DNA of 64,000 nt from Poseidonocella sp. HB161398 (GTDB taxonomy: Bacteria; Pseudomonadota; Alphaproteobacteria; Rhodobacterales; Rhodobacteraceae): positions 1-64,000 of the forward strand of contig NZ_VATA01000010.1 in NCBI RefSeq assembly GCF_005870025.1. The letters run 5' to 3'. Positions 36,913 to 44,732 of this stretch are shown in pieces (within the stretch, counting starts at the first letter, position 1; every line of letters starts with the position of its first letter). The position numbers and the translations under genes are program-made. The notes beneath the pieces were generated by a model. It worked only from the letters and a program-made list of their open reading frames with translations, had not been told where the DNA came from and searched no databases.

Positions 36913-38172
36913 ATGACCAAGTTCCTGCCCGCAATCCTGCGGAAACTGCTCATCGACATCCGCCACAGCTACTGGTTCATTCCCTCCGCCATGGCGGCGG
37001 CCGCGCTGGGGCTGGCCGTGCTCTGCGAATGGCTCGACCGCCAGGGCGTCACCGGCTGGATGCCGGCCGTGCTTTTCGAGACCGATGCCGGGGCCGCGCG
37101 CTCGGTGCTCGGCGTGATCGCATCCGCGGCGATCGGCGCCGCCGGGGTGATGTTCTCGATGACCATGGTGGCGGTCAGCTTCGCCTCGTCGAATTTCGGC
37201 CCCCGGCTGATCGGCAATTTCATGCAGGACCGCGGCGTGCAGGTCTCGCTCGGCGTGCTGCTGTCGACCTTCGTCTTCTCGCTGACCATCCTGCGCGGCG
37301 TGCAGGACGGCGAGGACGGCTTCGCCTGGCTGCCGGCGCTGTCGCTCTCGGTCTCGCTGGGGCTGGCCTTCGTCTCGGTCGGGGTGATGATCTACTTCGT
37401 CCACCACATCCCCGAGATCATTTCGCTGGAAAATGTCTCCGCCGCGCTCGGACGGCGGCTGATGGCGGCGATCGACGCCCTGCCCCAGGCCGGTCCCGGC
37501 CCCGCCCCCGGCATCTCCGGGCGCAGCGAGACGGTCGCGCTGGAGGAGACCGGCTACCTGCAGGCGCTCGACGCGCCCGGGCTGCGCAAGCTGGCGGAGG
37601 AGCATGGCTGGACGCTGCGGCTCGACGCGGCGCCGGGGCAGTTCACCGGACCGCATGTGCCGGTGCTGACGGTGGCGAGCCCCGAGCCGCTGGACGCGCG
37701 CGCGCTGTCGCGGCTGCGCGCCTGCTTCGCCGTCGGGCCCGGGCGGACCGAGGCGCAGAACCCGCTTTTCATCGTGCAGCAGCTGGTCGAGATCATCGCC
37801 CGCGCGCTGTCGCCCGGGGTGAACGACCCGGTGACGGCGATGAACTGCCTCAACTGGCTGCATGCCGCGCTGCACCTGCTGGCCGACCGGGGCCCGGCCG
37901 ATCCGGCCTCGGCGGAGGGGCTGTGCGATCCGGCGCAGTTCCTGGGCTTCGTCACGGTGCTGGAGGCGGCGCATGCCGATACGCGGCCCTATGTGGCGCC
38001 CGACCCGATGGTGTCGCGCCATGCCCACGGGCTGCTCCAGCGGCTCCGCGACCGGCTGGCGCCGGGGCCGCGCCGCGCGGCGGTGGAACGGCAGCTGAGG
38101 GTGCTGGTCGAGGAGGCGCAGGCGCTGCGCCCCGAGAATCACGAGGTCGGGGATCTCTCCCCGACCGGATGA
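36913..38172 (+). CDS. DUF2254-family membrane protein
   Basis: A 419-residue protein of a widespread uncharacterised family. Four hydrophobic helices lie in the first 170 residues (WFIPSAMAAAALGLAVL, GVIASAAIGAAGVMFSMTMVAV, GVLLSTFVFSLTIL and LSLSVSLGLAFVSVGVMIYF). Family segments FASSNFGPRLIGNFMQDRGVQ and ALSPGVNDPVTAMNCLNWL follow in the soluble C-terminal half. Function is unknown. The ATG at 36913 starts at MTKFLPAILRK. An in-frame upstream ATG at 36883 would add 10 residues. Confidence 0.8.
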   Translation: MTKFLPAILRKLLIDIRHSYWFIPSAMAAAALGLAVLCEWLDRQGVTGWMPAVLFETDAGAARSVLGVIASAAIGAAGVMFSMTMVAVSFASSNFGPRLIGNFMQDRGVQVSLGVLLSTFVFSLTILRGVQDGEDGFAWLPALSLSVSLGLAFVSVGVMIYFVHHIPEIISLENVSAALGRRLMAAIDALPQAGPGPAPGISGRSETVALEETGYLQALDAPGLRKLAEEHGWTLRLDAAPGQFTGPHVPVLTVASPEPLDARALSRLRACFAVGPGRTEAQNPLFIVQQLVEIIARALSPGVNDPVTAMNCLNWLHAALHLLADRGPADPASAEGLCDPAQFLGFVTVLEAAHADTRPYVAPDPMVSRHAHGLLQRLRDRLAPGPRRAAVERQLRVLVEEAQALRPENHEVGDLSPTG

Positions 38173-38187
38173 GCGCAGGCGCCCGTT

Positions 38188-39441
38188 CTACTCGGCAGCG
38201 GCAAGCTCTGCGCCGAACTGTCCGCGCGGCGCATTGGCCCGCAGGCTGTCCGAGACGGTCTGGCCGACCATTTCGGCGGTGACGCCCGAAAGCGTCCAGC
38301 CCAGATGGCCGTGGCCGGTGTTGTAGAACACCCGCGGATGGCGGCCCTTGCCGACGCGCGGCATCATGTTGGGCATCATCGGGCGCAGGCCCGCCCAGGG
38401 GATGCAGCGCTCGGTCGAGACCCCGGGGAAGTATTCCTCCACCCATTGCACCAGCGGCCGGATGCGGTCGGCGCGGATGTCGCGGTTCTCGCCGTTGAAC
38501 TCGGCCGTGCCCGCCACGCGGAACCGGTCGGCGCCGAGGCGCGAGGTCACGATCTTGGCCGCGTCGTCCAGCAGCGAGGCCCAGGGCGCCGCCGCCTGGC
38601 TGGCCGCGTCGTCCATCTCGACCGTGATCGAGTAGCCCTTCACCGGATAGATGTTGACCCGGTCGCCGAAGCCCTGCGCCAGCTTGCGCGAGCCGACCCC
38701 GGCCGCCACGACGACGCCGTCAAAGCGGTGCGTGTCCTCGCCGATCTGGATCTCCACCGCGTCATCGGCCGCCTTGGCGGCGCCGATCTCGCGGCCCATC
38801 TGGAAATGCACGCCCTGCCCCTTCAGCCATTCCGCCAGGCCGTAGGTGTACTTGTGGATGTCGCCGGTCGTGTCGCTCTCGGTCCAGAAGCCGCCGACCA
38901 CGTCGGTCTTCAGCTGCGGGACATGGGCGAAGACCTCGGCGGGGCTCAGCTCCTTGCGGTCGAGCCCGGCCTCGGCATAGAGCGCGTTGACCTTGCGGGC
39001 CGAGGCCAGGTCCTTTTCCTTGCGGTAGAAATGGACGATCCCGGCCGGTTCGTGGTTGAAGTCGATCCCCGCCTTCTCGGCCATCTCGACGAAGACGCCG
39101 CGGGCCGCCTGGGCCATGCGCGCGGTCTGGATCGTGTTGGCCTTGTAATGCGGGATATTGGCCAGGAACTCGCCCATCCAGGACAGCTTGTGCCAGCTCG
39201 GCTTCGGGTTCACCAGAAGCGGCGCATCCGCTTTCAGCATCCATTTCAGGCCCTTGAAGACAGTGGCCCAGGAGTTCCAGACCTCGCCGTTGGAGGCCGA
39301 GAGCTGGCCGCCATTGGCAAAGGACGTCTCCATCCCGGCATAGCGCTGCCGGTCGATGACCGTGACCTCGAAACCGCGGTCGTGAAGCTGGAAAGCGGTG
39401 GTGATGCCGGTAATCCCGGCGCCCAGAACGGCAATATGCAT
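38188..39441 (-). CDS. dadA: D-amino acid dehydrogenase-type FAD oxidoreductase
   Basis: A 417-residue DAO-superfamily flavoprotein of the DadA type, which oxidises small D-amino acids or glycine-like amines and passes electrons to a quinone. The FAD dinucleotide motif GAGITGITTAFQL lies at the extreme N-terminus, with VIDRQ about 20 residues later. YNTGHGHLGWTLS near the C-terminus is the usual family end. The ATG at 39441 gives the usual MHIAVLGAG start. A TTG two codons upstream has better spacing from GAGG. A tandem glycine riboswitch precedes it, so glycine is likely a substrate or signal. Confidence 0.88.
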   Translation of the reverse strand: MHIAVLGAGITGITTAFQLHDRGFEVTVIDRQRYAGMETSFANGGQLSASNGEVWNSWATVFKGLKWMLKADAPLLVNPKPSWHKLSWMGEFLANIPHYKANTIQTARMAQAARGVFVEMAEKAGIDFNHEPAGIVHFYRKEKDLASARKVNALYAEAGLDRKELSPAEVFAHVPQLKTDVVGGFWTESDTTGDIHKYTYGLAEWLKGQGVHFQMGREIGAAKAADDAVEIQIGEDTHRFDGVVVAAGVGSRKLAQGFGDRVNIYPVKGYSITVEMDDAASQAAAPWASLLDDAAKIVTSRLGADRFRVAGTAEFNGENRDIRADRIRPLVQWVEEYFPGVSTERCIPWAGLRPMMPNMMPRVGKGRHPRVFYNTGHGHLGWTLSGVTAEMVGQTVSDSLRANAPRGQFGAELAAAE

Positions 39442-39496
39442 AGTCAATAGGTCCTCAGGGTTCGCGCAGCCTGCGGCCGACGCCTAGACCCCCTCC

Positions 39497-39663
39497 GTAT
39501 GGGACCTGAGAGATTCACCCGTGCCGGTTCGTCCGGCCGCGGGCTTGCTCCTTCGGTGGGCGCTTGCCGCTCTTCGGAGTTCTGACCCCCAGCCGGTCCG
39601 GGTGCCTGAGAGTTTTCGGGGCGATTGCTCCTTCGGCGGCGGTCTATCCGCGCTCTCCCGGCT
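39497..39663 (-). promoter_or_regulatory. Tandem glycine riboswitch in the dadA leader
   Basis: Read on the minus strand, the leader contains two glycine-aptamer cores in tandem. The first runs from GGGAGAGCGCGGATAGACC through GCCGAAGGAGCAA to AACTCTCAGGCA. The second carries ACCGAAGGAGCAAGC and AATCTCTCAGGTCC. The repeated GCCGAAGGnGCAA and CTCTCAGG elements, in order and with a short linker, are diagnostic of the cooperative gcvT-type riboswitch. It ends about 55 bp before the dadA start, leaving room for an expression platform. In most studied cases glycine turns expression on. Confidence 0.9.
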
Positions 39664-39783
39664 GGGCTATATCCTCATGTATAGCGTGATTTGCGACACC
39701 TGCCAAATTTTTTGCGACAGGTTTGCGTTCGCAGGACGCGGAAATTTCACGCATCTGCAGCATTGCATATGCAGCATCGCGTA

Positions 39784-41037
39784 TCAGCGCAGGCTGCGGC
39801 CCTTCATGATCGCCTCGGCGCCGAACCGCGCCCGGATCGCGTCGGTCGCGCGCTCGGCAGCGGCGCGGCGGGACGATTCCGGGTCGAGCAGGTCGCCGCT
39901 CAGATCCGCCCTCTCGGCGGGCACGATCTCGGCGATGCCGACGCCGAGCAGCCGCCAGGGCCCGGGCTCGGCGACCTGCGCGAAGAGCTCGCGCGCGGCG
40001 CGGTAGATCACGTCGGCCATCTGGGTCGGCTCGCGCAGCGCGTGGCGGCGGGTGATCTGGGTGAAATCCGCCCGCTTCAGCTTCAAGAGCACCACCCGCC
40101 CGGCGCGGTCCTTGGCCTTGGCGCGGTCGGCGACCTTCTCGGCCATGCGCCAGATATGGCCGTCCATCACCTCGCGGTCGCCGGTATCCTCGTTGAAGGT
40201 CGTCTCGCTGGAGATCGACTTGACCGCCGCGTCGCGCGTCACCCGCCGCGTGTCCTCGCCGCGCGCCAGATGGTAGAGCCGCTGCCCCATCGAGCCGAAG
40301 CGCGAGACCAGCTCCTTCTGGTCCCAGCGCAAAAGGTCCGAGATCGTGCGGATCCCGGCGGCATGGAGCGCCGCCTGCCCGGCCTGGCCGACGCCCCAGA
40401 TCATGCCCACGGGGCGGTCGCGCAGGAACTCCGCCGTCTCCGCCCGGCCGATCACGGCAAAGCCCCGCGGCTTGTCGAGATCGCTCGCGACCTTGGCGAG
40501 GAACTTGTTGTGGCTCAGCCCGATCGAGCCCGAAACGCCGATCTCGGTCTCCATCCGCTTGACCAGCCGCGCCAGCATCACCGCGGGCGGGCGGCCGTGC
40601 AGCCGCGCCGTGCCGCCGAGATCGAGGAAGGCCTCGTCCAGCGACAGCGGCTCGATCGCCGGGGTCATCTCCTCCATCAGCGCGCGGATCTGACGGCTGA
40701 CCTCGACATAGACCTGCATCCGCCCCTTCACCACCACCGCGTCGGGGCAGAGCTTCAGCGCCTGGAACATCGGCATGGCCGAGCGGACGCCCTTTATCCG
40801 GGCGATGTAGCAGGCGGTGGAGACCACGCCGCGGCGCCCGCCGCCGACAATGAGCGGGCGGTCGCGCAATTCGGGGTGATCGCGCTTTTCCACGCTGGCG
40901 TAGAAGGCGTCGCAGTCCATATGGGCTATGGACAGGTCCCACAGTTCGGGATGCGAGATCACCCGCGGCCCGCGGCAGGAGGGGCAGCGCGATCCGGTCT
41001 CGAATTGGGTCAGGCAGTCGCGGCAGAGGGATGGCAT
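39784..41037 (-). CDS. dinB: DNA polymerase IV (Y-family, DinB)
   Basis: Translesion polymerase of 417 residues. The first 21 residues carry four cysteines (Cys5, Cys8, Cys18, Cys21) in a CxxC-x9-CxxC zinc-ribbon arrangement not present in E. coli DinB but seen in some alphaproteobacteria. The palm follows, with MDCDAFYASVE and PLSLDEAFLDL for the catalytic acidic residues. GLSHNKFLAKVASDLDKPRG and the little finger complete the enzyme. The start codon at 41037 directly abuts the divergent NUDIX start. No clear alphaproteobacterial LexA box was seen upstream. Confidence 0.92.
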   Translation of the reverse strand: MPSLCRDCLTQFETGSRCPSCRGPRVISHPELWDLSIAHMDCDAFYASVEKRDHPELRDRPLIVGGGRRGVVSTACYIARIKGVRSAMPMFQALKLCPDAVVVKGRMQVYVEVSRQIRALMEEMTPAIEPLSLDEAFLDLGGTARLHGRPPAVMLARLVKRMETEIGVSGSIGLSHNKFLAKVASDLDKPRGFAVIGRAETAEFLRDRPVGMIWGVGQAGQAALHAAGIRTISDLLRWDQKELVSRFGSMGQRLYHLARGEDTRRVTRDAAVKSISSETTFNEDTGDREVMDGHIWRMAEKVADRAKAKDRAGRVVLLKLKRADFTQITRRHALREPTQMADVIYRAARELFAQVAEPGPWRLLGVGIAEIVPAERADLSGDLLDPESSRRAAAERATDAIRARFGAEAIMKGRSLR

Positions 41038-41499
41038 ATGTCGAGTATAATGCGGGGCGGCGAAACCGAACAGGAGGCGCGTGCGAGCTTCTCGGGATCG
41101 AAGCTGGCACTGTTCATCGGCGGGCGGCTGCTGGTCTATCTGCGCGACGACCTGCCGAGCATCCCCTTCCCCGACCACTGGGACTTTCCCGGCGGCGGGC
41201 GCGAGCCGGGCGAGACCCCGGAAGAGACCGCGCTCCGCGAGACCGAGGAGGAATTCGGCCTGCGCCTCTCGGCATCCGACCTGCGCCACGCCACCGCCCA
41301 TCGCGGCCACGAGCAGGGCTGGCTCAACTGGTTCTTCGCCGCCCATCTGCCCGCCAGCACCGAGGCGGCGATACGCTTCGGCGACGAGGGCCAGCTGTGG
41401 CGGCTGATCGAACCGGCGGACTACCTGCGCAATCCGCGGCGGATCCCGCATCTGGCGGCGCTGCTCGAGGACTACCTGACCTCAATGGCCGACAGATGA
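41038..41499 (+). CDS. NUDIX hydrolase
   Basis: A 153-residue NUDIX protein. The full box is present: GGGREPGETPEETALRETEEEFG. The protein is otherwise short, with FPDHWDFPGG before it and WFFAAHLP after. It probably hydrolyses a nucleoside diphosphate derivative, for example in nucleotide-pool cleaning; the substrate is unknown. The ATG at 41038 has GAGGG about eight bases upstream. An alternative ATG at 41050 has none. The gene starts next to dinB and its 3' end overlaps the SMR gene by 18 bp. Confidence 0.85.
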   Translation: MSSIMRGGETEQEARASFSGSKLALFIGGRLLVYLRDDLPSIPFPDHWDFPGGGREPGETPEETALRETEEEFGLRLSASDLRHATAHRGHEQGWLNWFFAAHLPASTEAAIRFGDEGQLWRLIEPADYLRNPRRIPHLAALLEDYLTSMADR

Positions 41500-41826
41500 G
41501 AAGGCCTGCATGACCACGCAGCCCGCCACGATCAGCCCGATGCCGATCACCGCCGCCGTGTCCAGCCGCTGGCCGTAGAGCACCAGCCCGAGAATCGCAG
41601 TCAGCGTGATGCCGACCCCGCTCCAGACCGCATAGGCGACGCCGAGCGGCAGCACCCGCAGCGCGATCGTCAGGAAGTAGAGCGCCGAGCCGATCCCGGC
41701 GACCACCGCCACGCTCGGCCAGAGCCGGGTGAATTCCTGCGTCCTGGGCAGCGTCGAGGTGGCCGCGATCTCGCAGAGGATCGCAATCAGGAGGGCCCCG
41801 TAGGCCATCAGCGTGGGCGAGAACAT
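41482..41826 (-). CDS. Small multidrug resistance (SMR) family transporter
   Basis: A 114-residue, four-helix protein of the EmrE/QacE/SugE family that exports cations in exchange for protons. The essential glutamate in the first helix is present (ILCEIAATSTL). Further family residues include LPLGVAYAVWSGVGI and a GLVLYGQ segment. The 3' end overlaps the NUDIX gene, so the two genes converge. It is transcribed in the same direction as the HxlR regulator gene just upstream and is probably controlled by it (inference). Confidence 0.88.
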   Translation of the reverse strand: MFSPTLMAYGALLIAILCEIAATSTLPRTQEFTRLWPSVAVVAGIGSALYFLTIALRVLPLGVAYAVWSGVGITLTAILGLVLYGQRLDTAAVIGIGLIVAGCVVMQAFSSVGH

Positions 41827-41837
41827 GGGGGCTCCGT

Positions 41838-42236
41838 TCAGCTCAGATCCGACTCGCTCCCGGAGATACGCGGAAGATTGTCCTCGATCCAGCCGGTCAG
41901 CGCGGCCAGATGCGCCGCCGCCTCGCGGCCGAGCGGCGTCAGGCTGTATTCGACATGCGGCGGCACCGTATCCAGCGCATGGCGGTGGACCAGCCGGTCG
42001 CCCTCCAGGTTCTGCAGCGTCTGCGCCAGCATCCGCTCGCTGATCCCGCCGATCCGGCGGCGCAGCGCGCTGAAGCGGTGGGTGTCCTCCTGCAGCGCCA
42101 CCATCACCAGCACGCCCCAGCGGCTGGTCATGTGGCTGAGCACCGCGCGGCTGGGACAGGCGGCGGCCATGACATTGCCGCGCTCGTAGCTGTCCAGAAG
42201 GGATGTGCGCGGCGCGGCGGCGTCCTGTGCGTCCAT
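41838..42236 (-). CDS. HxlR-family transcriptional regulator
   Basis: A 132-residue winged-helix regulator of the HxlR group, often redox- or aldehyde-responsive. Recognisable are the segment SRWGVLVMVALQEDTHRFSAL, GISERMLAQTLQNLEGDRLV for the recognition helix and YSLTPLG in the wing. A Cys near residue 27 (AAACPSR) is in the place where redox-sensing relatives have one. It is divergent from the NmrA-type gene at 42322 and precedes the SMR exporter, a common HxlR arrangement. Confidence 0.85.
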   Translation of the reverse strand: MDAQDAAAPRTSLLDSYERGNVMAAACPSRAVLSHMTSRWGVLVMVALQEDTHRFSALRRRIGGISERMLAQTLQNLEGDRLVHRHALDTVPPHVEYSLTPLGREAAAHLAALTGWIEDNLPRISGSESDLS

Positions 42237-42239
42237 GAT

Positions 42240-42290
42240 GGGTGCTTACATTTTTGTGGGTACTTACGAAAAGTGCGTATAGCCGGTAGA
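42240..42290. promoter_or_regulatory. Divergent promoter/operator region between HxlR and NmrA-type genes
   Basis: AT-rich compared with its surroundings. It contains related half-sites GTGCTTACA, GGTACTTACG and GTGCGTATA with imperfect dyad symmetry. The spacing suits binding by the adjacent HxlR dimer. No experimental motif is available, so this is a position-based suggestion. Confidence 0.35.
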
Positions 42291-42321
42291 GCCGGTGGAC
42301 GCAATGACGAAGGAGGTCATC

Positions 42322-43155
42322 ATGATTGCTGTGACAGGCGCCACCGGCCAGCTGGGCCGCATCCTGGTCGCGAAGCTGAAGGAGAAGGGCGCGGGCGATC
42401 TGCTGGCGCTGGTCCGCTCGCCGCAGAAGGCCGCCGATCTGGGCGTGCCGGCCAGGGCCTTCGACTATGACAGCCCCGATGCCGCCGCGCTGGCGGGGGT
42501 CGAGACGCTGATGCTGATCTCGGGCAGCGAGCTGGGCCAGCGCGAGCGCCAGCACAAGGCGGTGATCGCCGCGGCGAAAGAGGCCGGGGTCAAGCGCATC
42601 GTCTATACCAGCCTCCTGCGCGCGGACAGCTCGCCCCTGAGCCTCGCGCCCGAGCATGTCGCCACCGAAGCGGCGCTGAAGGACAGCGGCCTGGCTGTGA
42701 CCATCCTGCGCAACGGCTGGTACACCGAGAACTACCTGGCCTCGGTTCCGGCCGCACTGGAGCATGGCGCCTTCGTCGGCGCGGCGGGCGAGGGCCGGAT
42801 CTCCTCCGCCTCGCGGGCGGATTACGCCGAAGCCGCGGCCGTCGTGCTGACCGGCGCGGGCCACGAGGGCAGGACCTACGAGCTGTCGGGCGATGCCGCC
42901 TACACGCTCGCCGATCTGGCCGCCGAGCTGTCGGCCCAGACCGGCAAGACGATCCCCTATGTGAACATGACGGTGGAGGAATACGCCAAGGTGCTCGAGG
43001 GCGCGGGCTTCCCCGCCCCGGTCGCGGCGGCCTATGCGGGCTTCGACGGCGCCGCGGCGGCGGGCGCGCTCCATGACGAGGGCAAGACGCTTTCCGAGCT
43101 GATCTCGCGGCCGACCACGACGCTGGCGCAATCGGTCAGGCTCGCCCTCGGCTGA
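42322..43155 (+). CDS. NmrA-type NAD(P)-binding oxidoreductase, QorB-like
   Basis: A 277-residue atypical short-chain dehydrogenase of the NmrA/QorB group. The dinucleotide motif GATGQLGRIL is at the N-terminus. Downstream, GVKRIVYTSLLRADSS and GRISSASRADYAEAAAVVLTG match NAD(P)H:quinone reductase 2-like proteins (QorB). It probably reduces quinones or acts as a redox sensor. A strong GAAGGAGG site precedes the ATG. It is divergent to the HxlR regulator, which commonly represses such genes. Confidence 0.85.
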   Translation: MIAVTGATGQLGRILVAKLKEKGAGDLLALVRSPQKAADLGVPARAFDYDSPDAAALAGVETLMLISGSELGQRERQHKAVIAAAKEAGVKRIVYTSLLRADSSPLSLAPEHVATEAALKDSGLAVTILRNGWYTENYLASVPAALEHGAFVGAAGEGRISSASRADYAEAAAVVLTGAGHEGRTYELSGDAAYTLADLAAELSAQTGKTIPYVNMTVEEYAKVLEGAGFPAPVAAAYAGFDGAAAAGALHDEGKTLSELISRPTTTLAQSVRLALG

Positions 43156-43196
43156 GCCCCTTGCCCTGCCGTCCCGGCAGGGCTACCCCGGGCGCC

Positions 43197-43547
43197 ATGC
43201 TGGTGCTCGACAACATCCTGACCGACCGGGGCTCGAAATACGCGGTCTCGGGCGGTCCCTGCCGCTCCGACGCGGAGGCGCAGGCCTTCCTGAAGGAGCT
43301 CAAGCGGAAGAAGAAATTCGCCAAGGCCACCCACAACACCTGGGCCTATCTCGGCGAGGCCGGGCCGGTGAAGAACGACGACGGCGAAAGCGGCGCCGGG
43401 ATGGTCATCCTGCGCATGCTGGAGCGCGAGGAGCTGCGCGACCACATCGTGGTGGTCACGCGCTGGTACGGCGGCAAGCATCTGGGCGGCGACCGCTTCC
43501 GCCATGTCCAGACGGCCGTCCGGGCCTATCTGGACGCTCTGGGCTAG
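43197..43547 (+). CDS. IMPACT/YigZ-family (UPF0029) single-domain protein
   Basis: A 116-residue protein containing just one UPF0029 domain. The middle reads HNTWAYLG, DDGESGAGMVILRMLE and VVVTRWYGGKHLGGDRFRH. The last segment is closer to the eukaryotic IMPACT/Yih1 RWYGG-x-LG-x-DRFKH motif than to bacterial YigZ. The C-terminal YigZ domain is absent, so it is about half the length of YigZ. Function is unknown. The start is uncertain; 43197 is taken because the domain begins right after it. Confidence 0.7.
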   Translation: MLVLDNILTDRGSKYAVSGGPCRSDAEAQAFLKELKRKKKFAKATHNTWAYLGEAGPVKNDDGESGAGMVILRMLEREELRDHIVVVTRWYGGKHLGGDRFRHVQTAVRAYLDALG

Positions 43548-43567
43548 TCCGGCCGGACGGCCGGACT
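43546..43567. terminator. Hairpin between convergent genes
   Basis: AGTCCGGCC and GGCCGGACT form a perfect 9-bp stem with a GGAC loop, overlapping the stop codon of the IMPACT-like gene and 8 bp before the cysK stop. It has no T-run. It may serve both convergent genes. Confidence 0.45.
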
Positions 43568-43574
43568 GCCGGGA

Positions 43575-44651
43575 TCACACCGCCGCCATCTGCCCGTAGG
43601 GGGTCGATGCCGACAGCGCCTGCTCTTCCTCGGTCATGCCCTCGGCAATCCCCTCGAAGAGCGGCGTGGAGAGATAGCGCTCGCCGGTATCGGGCAGCAT
43701 CGCCAGGATAACCGAGCCCTGGGGCGCGGTTTCGGCCACCTTCATCGCCACGGCGAAGGTCGCGCCGCCGGAGATGCCGGTGAAGATCCCCTCCTCGGCC
43801 GCCAGGCGCCGCGACCAGGCGATGCCCTCGGGTCCCGGCACCGGAAGGAGCTCGTCGTAATAGCCGCCATCCAGCGCCTCCTGCAGCACCAGCGGGATGA
43901 AATCCGGGGTCCAGCCCTGAATCGGATGCGGGTTGAAGGCGGGATGGCCCTCGGTCGGCTGGCCCTCGGCATTGCGGGTGTTCACGTAGCCCGATCCGAC
44001 CAGCGCGGCATTGGCCGGCTCGGTCAGGATGATCTTGGTCTCCGGCCGCTCGCGGCGCAGCACCCGGCCGACGCCCGCGACCGTGCCGCCGGTGCCGTAG
44101 CCCGAGACGAAGTAGTCCAGCCGCTCGCCCTCGAAATCCGCCATGATCTCGCGCGCGGTGGTCGCCTCGTGGATATCGGCATTGTCCTTGGTCTCGAACT
44201 GGCTGGCCAGGAACCAGCCATTCGCCTCGGCCAGCTCCTTGGCCTTGGTATACATGCCGTAGCCCTTCAGCTCCTTCGGGGTCAGCACGACCTTGGCGCC
44301 GAGGAAGCGCATCAGCTTGCGCCGCTCGACCGAGAAGCTCTCGGCCATGGTGACGACCAGCGGATAGCCCTTGGCCGCGCAGACCATCGCGAGGCCGATC
44401 CCGGTATTGCCCGAGGTCGCCTCCACCACGGTCTGGCCGGGCTTCAGCCGGCCCTCGCGCTCGGCCGCCTCGATGATGTTCAGCGCCAGGCGGTCCTTGA
44501 CCGAGCCGCCCGGGTTGAAGGCCTCGAATTTGACATAGACGGTGACATGGCCCGGCGCGATGCGGTTGATGCGGATCGCCGGCGTATCGCCGACCGCCTC
44601 CAGCACGCTGTCGTAGCGCCTGCCGCGCCCCTTGGTCTGACGGATGCCCAT
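43575..44651 (-). CDS. cysK: Cysteine synthase (O-acetylserine sulfhydrylase)
   Basis: PLP enzyme that makes cysteine from O-acetylserine and sulfide. It has 358 residues, about 40 more than E. coli CysK. PLP is carried by Lys52 (NPGGSVKDRLALN). The substrate loop TSGNTGIG is at 79-86, and the phosphate-binding GTGGTVAGVGR is conserved. The extra length is spread over an N-terminal arm and a C-terminal extension (about 320-358) ending in STPYGQMAAV. It is monocistronic, converging with the IMPACT-like gene. Confidence 0.9.
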   Translation of the reverse strand: MGIRQTKGRGRRYDSVLEAVGDTPAIRINRIAPGHVTVYVKFEAFNPGGSVKDRLALNIIEAAEREGRLKPGQTVVEATSGNTGIGLAMVCAAKGYPLVVTMAESFSVERRKLMRFLGAKVVLTPKELKGYGMYTKAKELAEANGWFLASQFETKDNADIHEATTAREIMADFEGERLDYFVSGYGTGGTVAGVGRVLRRERPETKIILTEPANAALVGSGYVNTRNAEGQPTEGHPAFNPHPIQGWTPDFIPLVLQEALDGGYYDELLPVPGPEGIAWSRRLAAEEGIFTGISGGATFAVAMKVAETAPQGSVILAMLPDTGERYLSTPLFEGIAEGMTEEEQALSASTPYGQMAAV

Positions 44652-44732
44652 GGACTGTCCTCCTTATGGTCCGGCTGAGCGCAGTCTAGCCGGAGTTGCG
44701 CGCCGAGTCCCAGCACCCGGCATGCCATGGCC

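Noticed and set aside
40980-41110. A LexA box for dinB
   Set aside because: No GTTC-N7-GTTC pattern was found close to the start; the nearest GTTC has no partner at the right distance.
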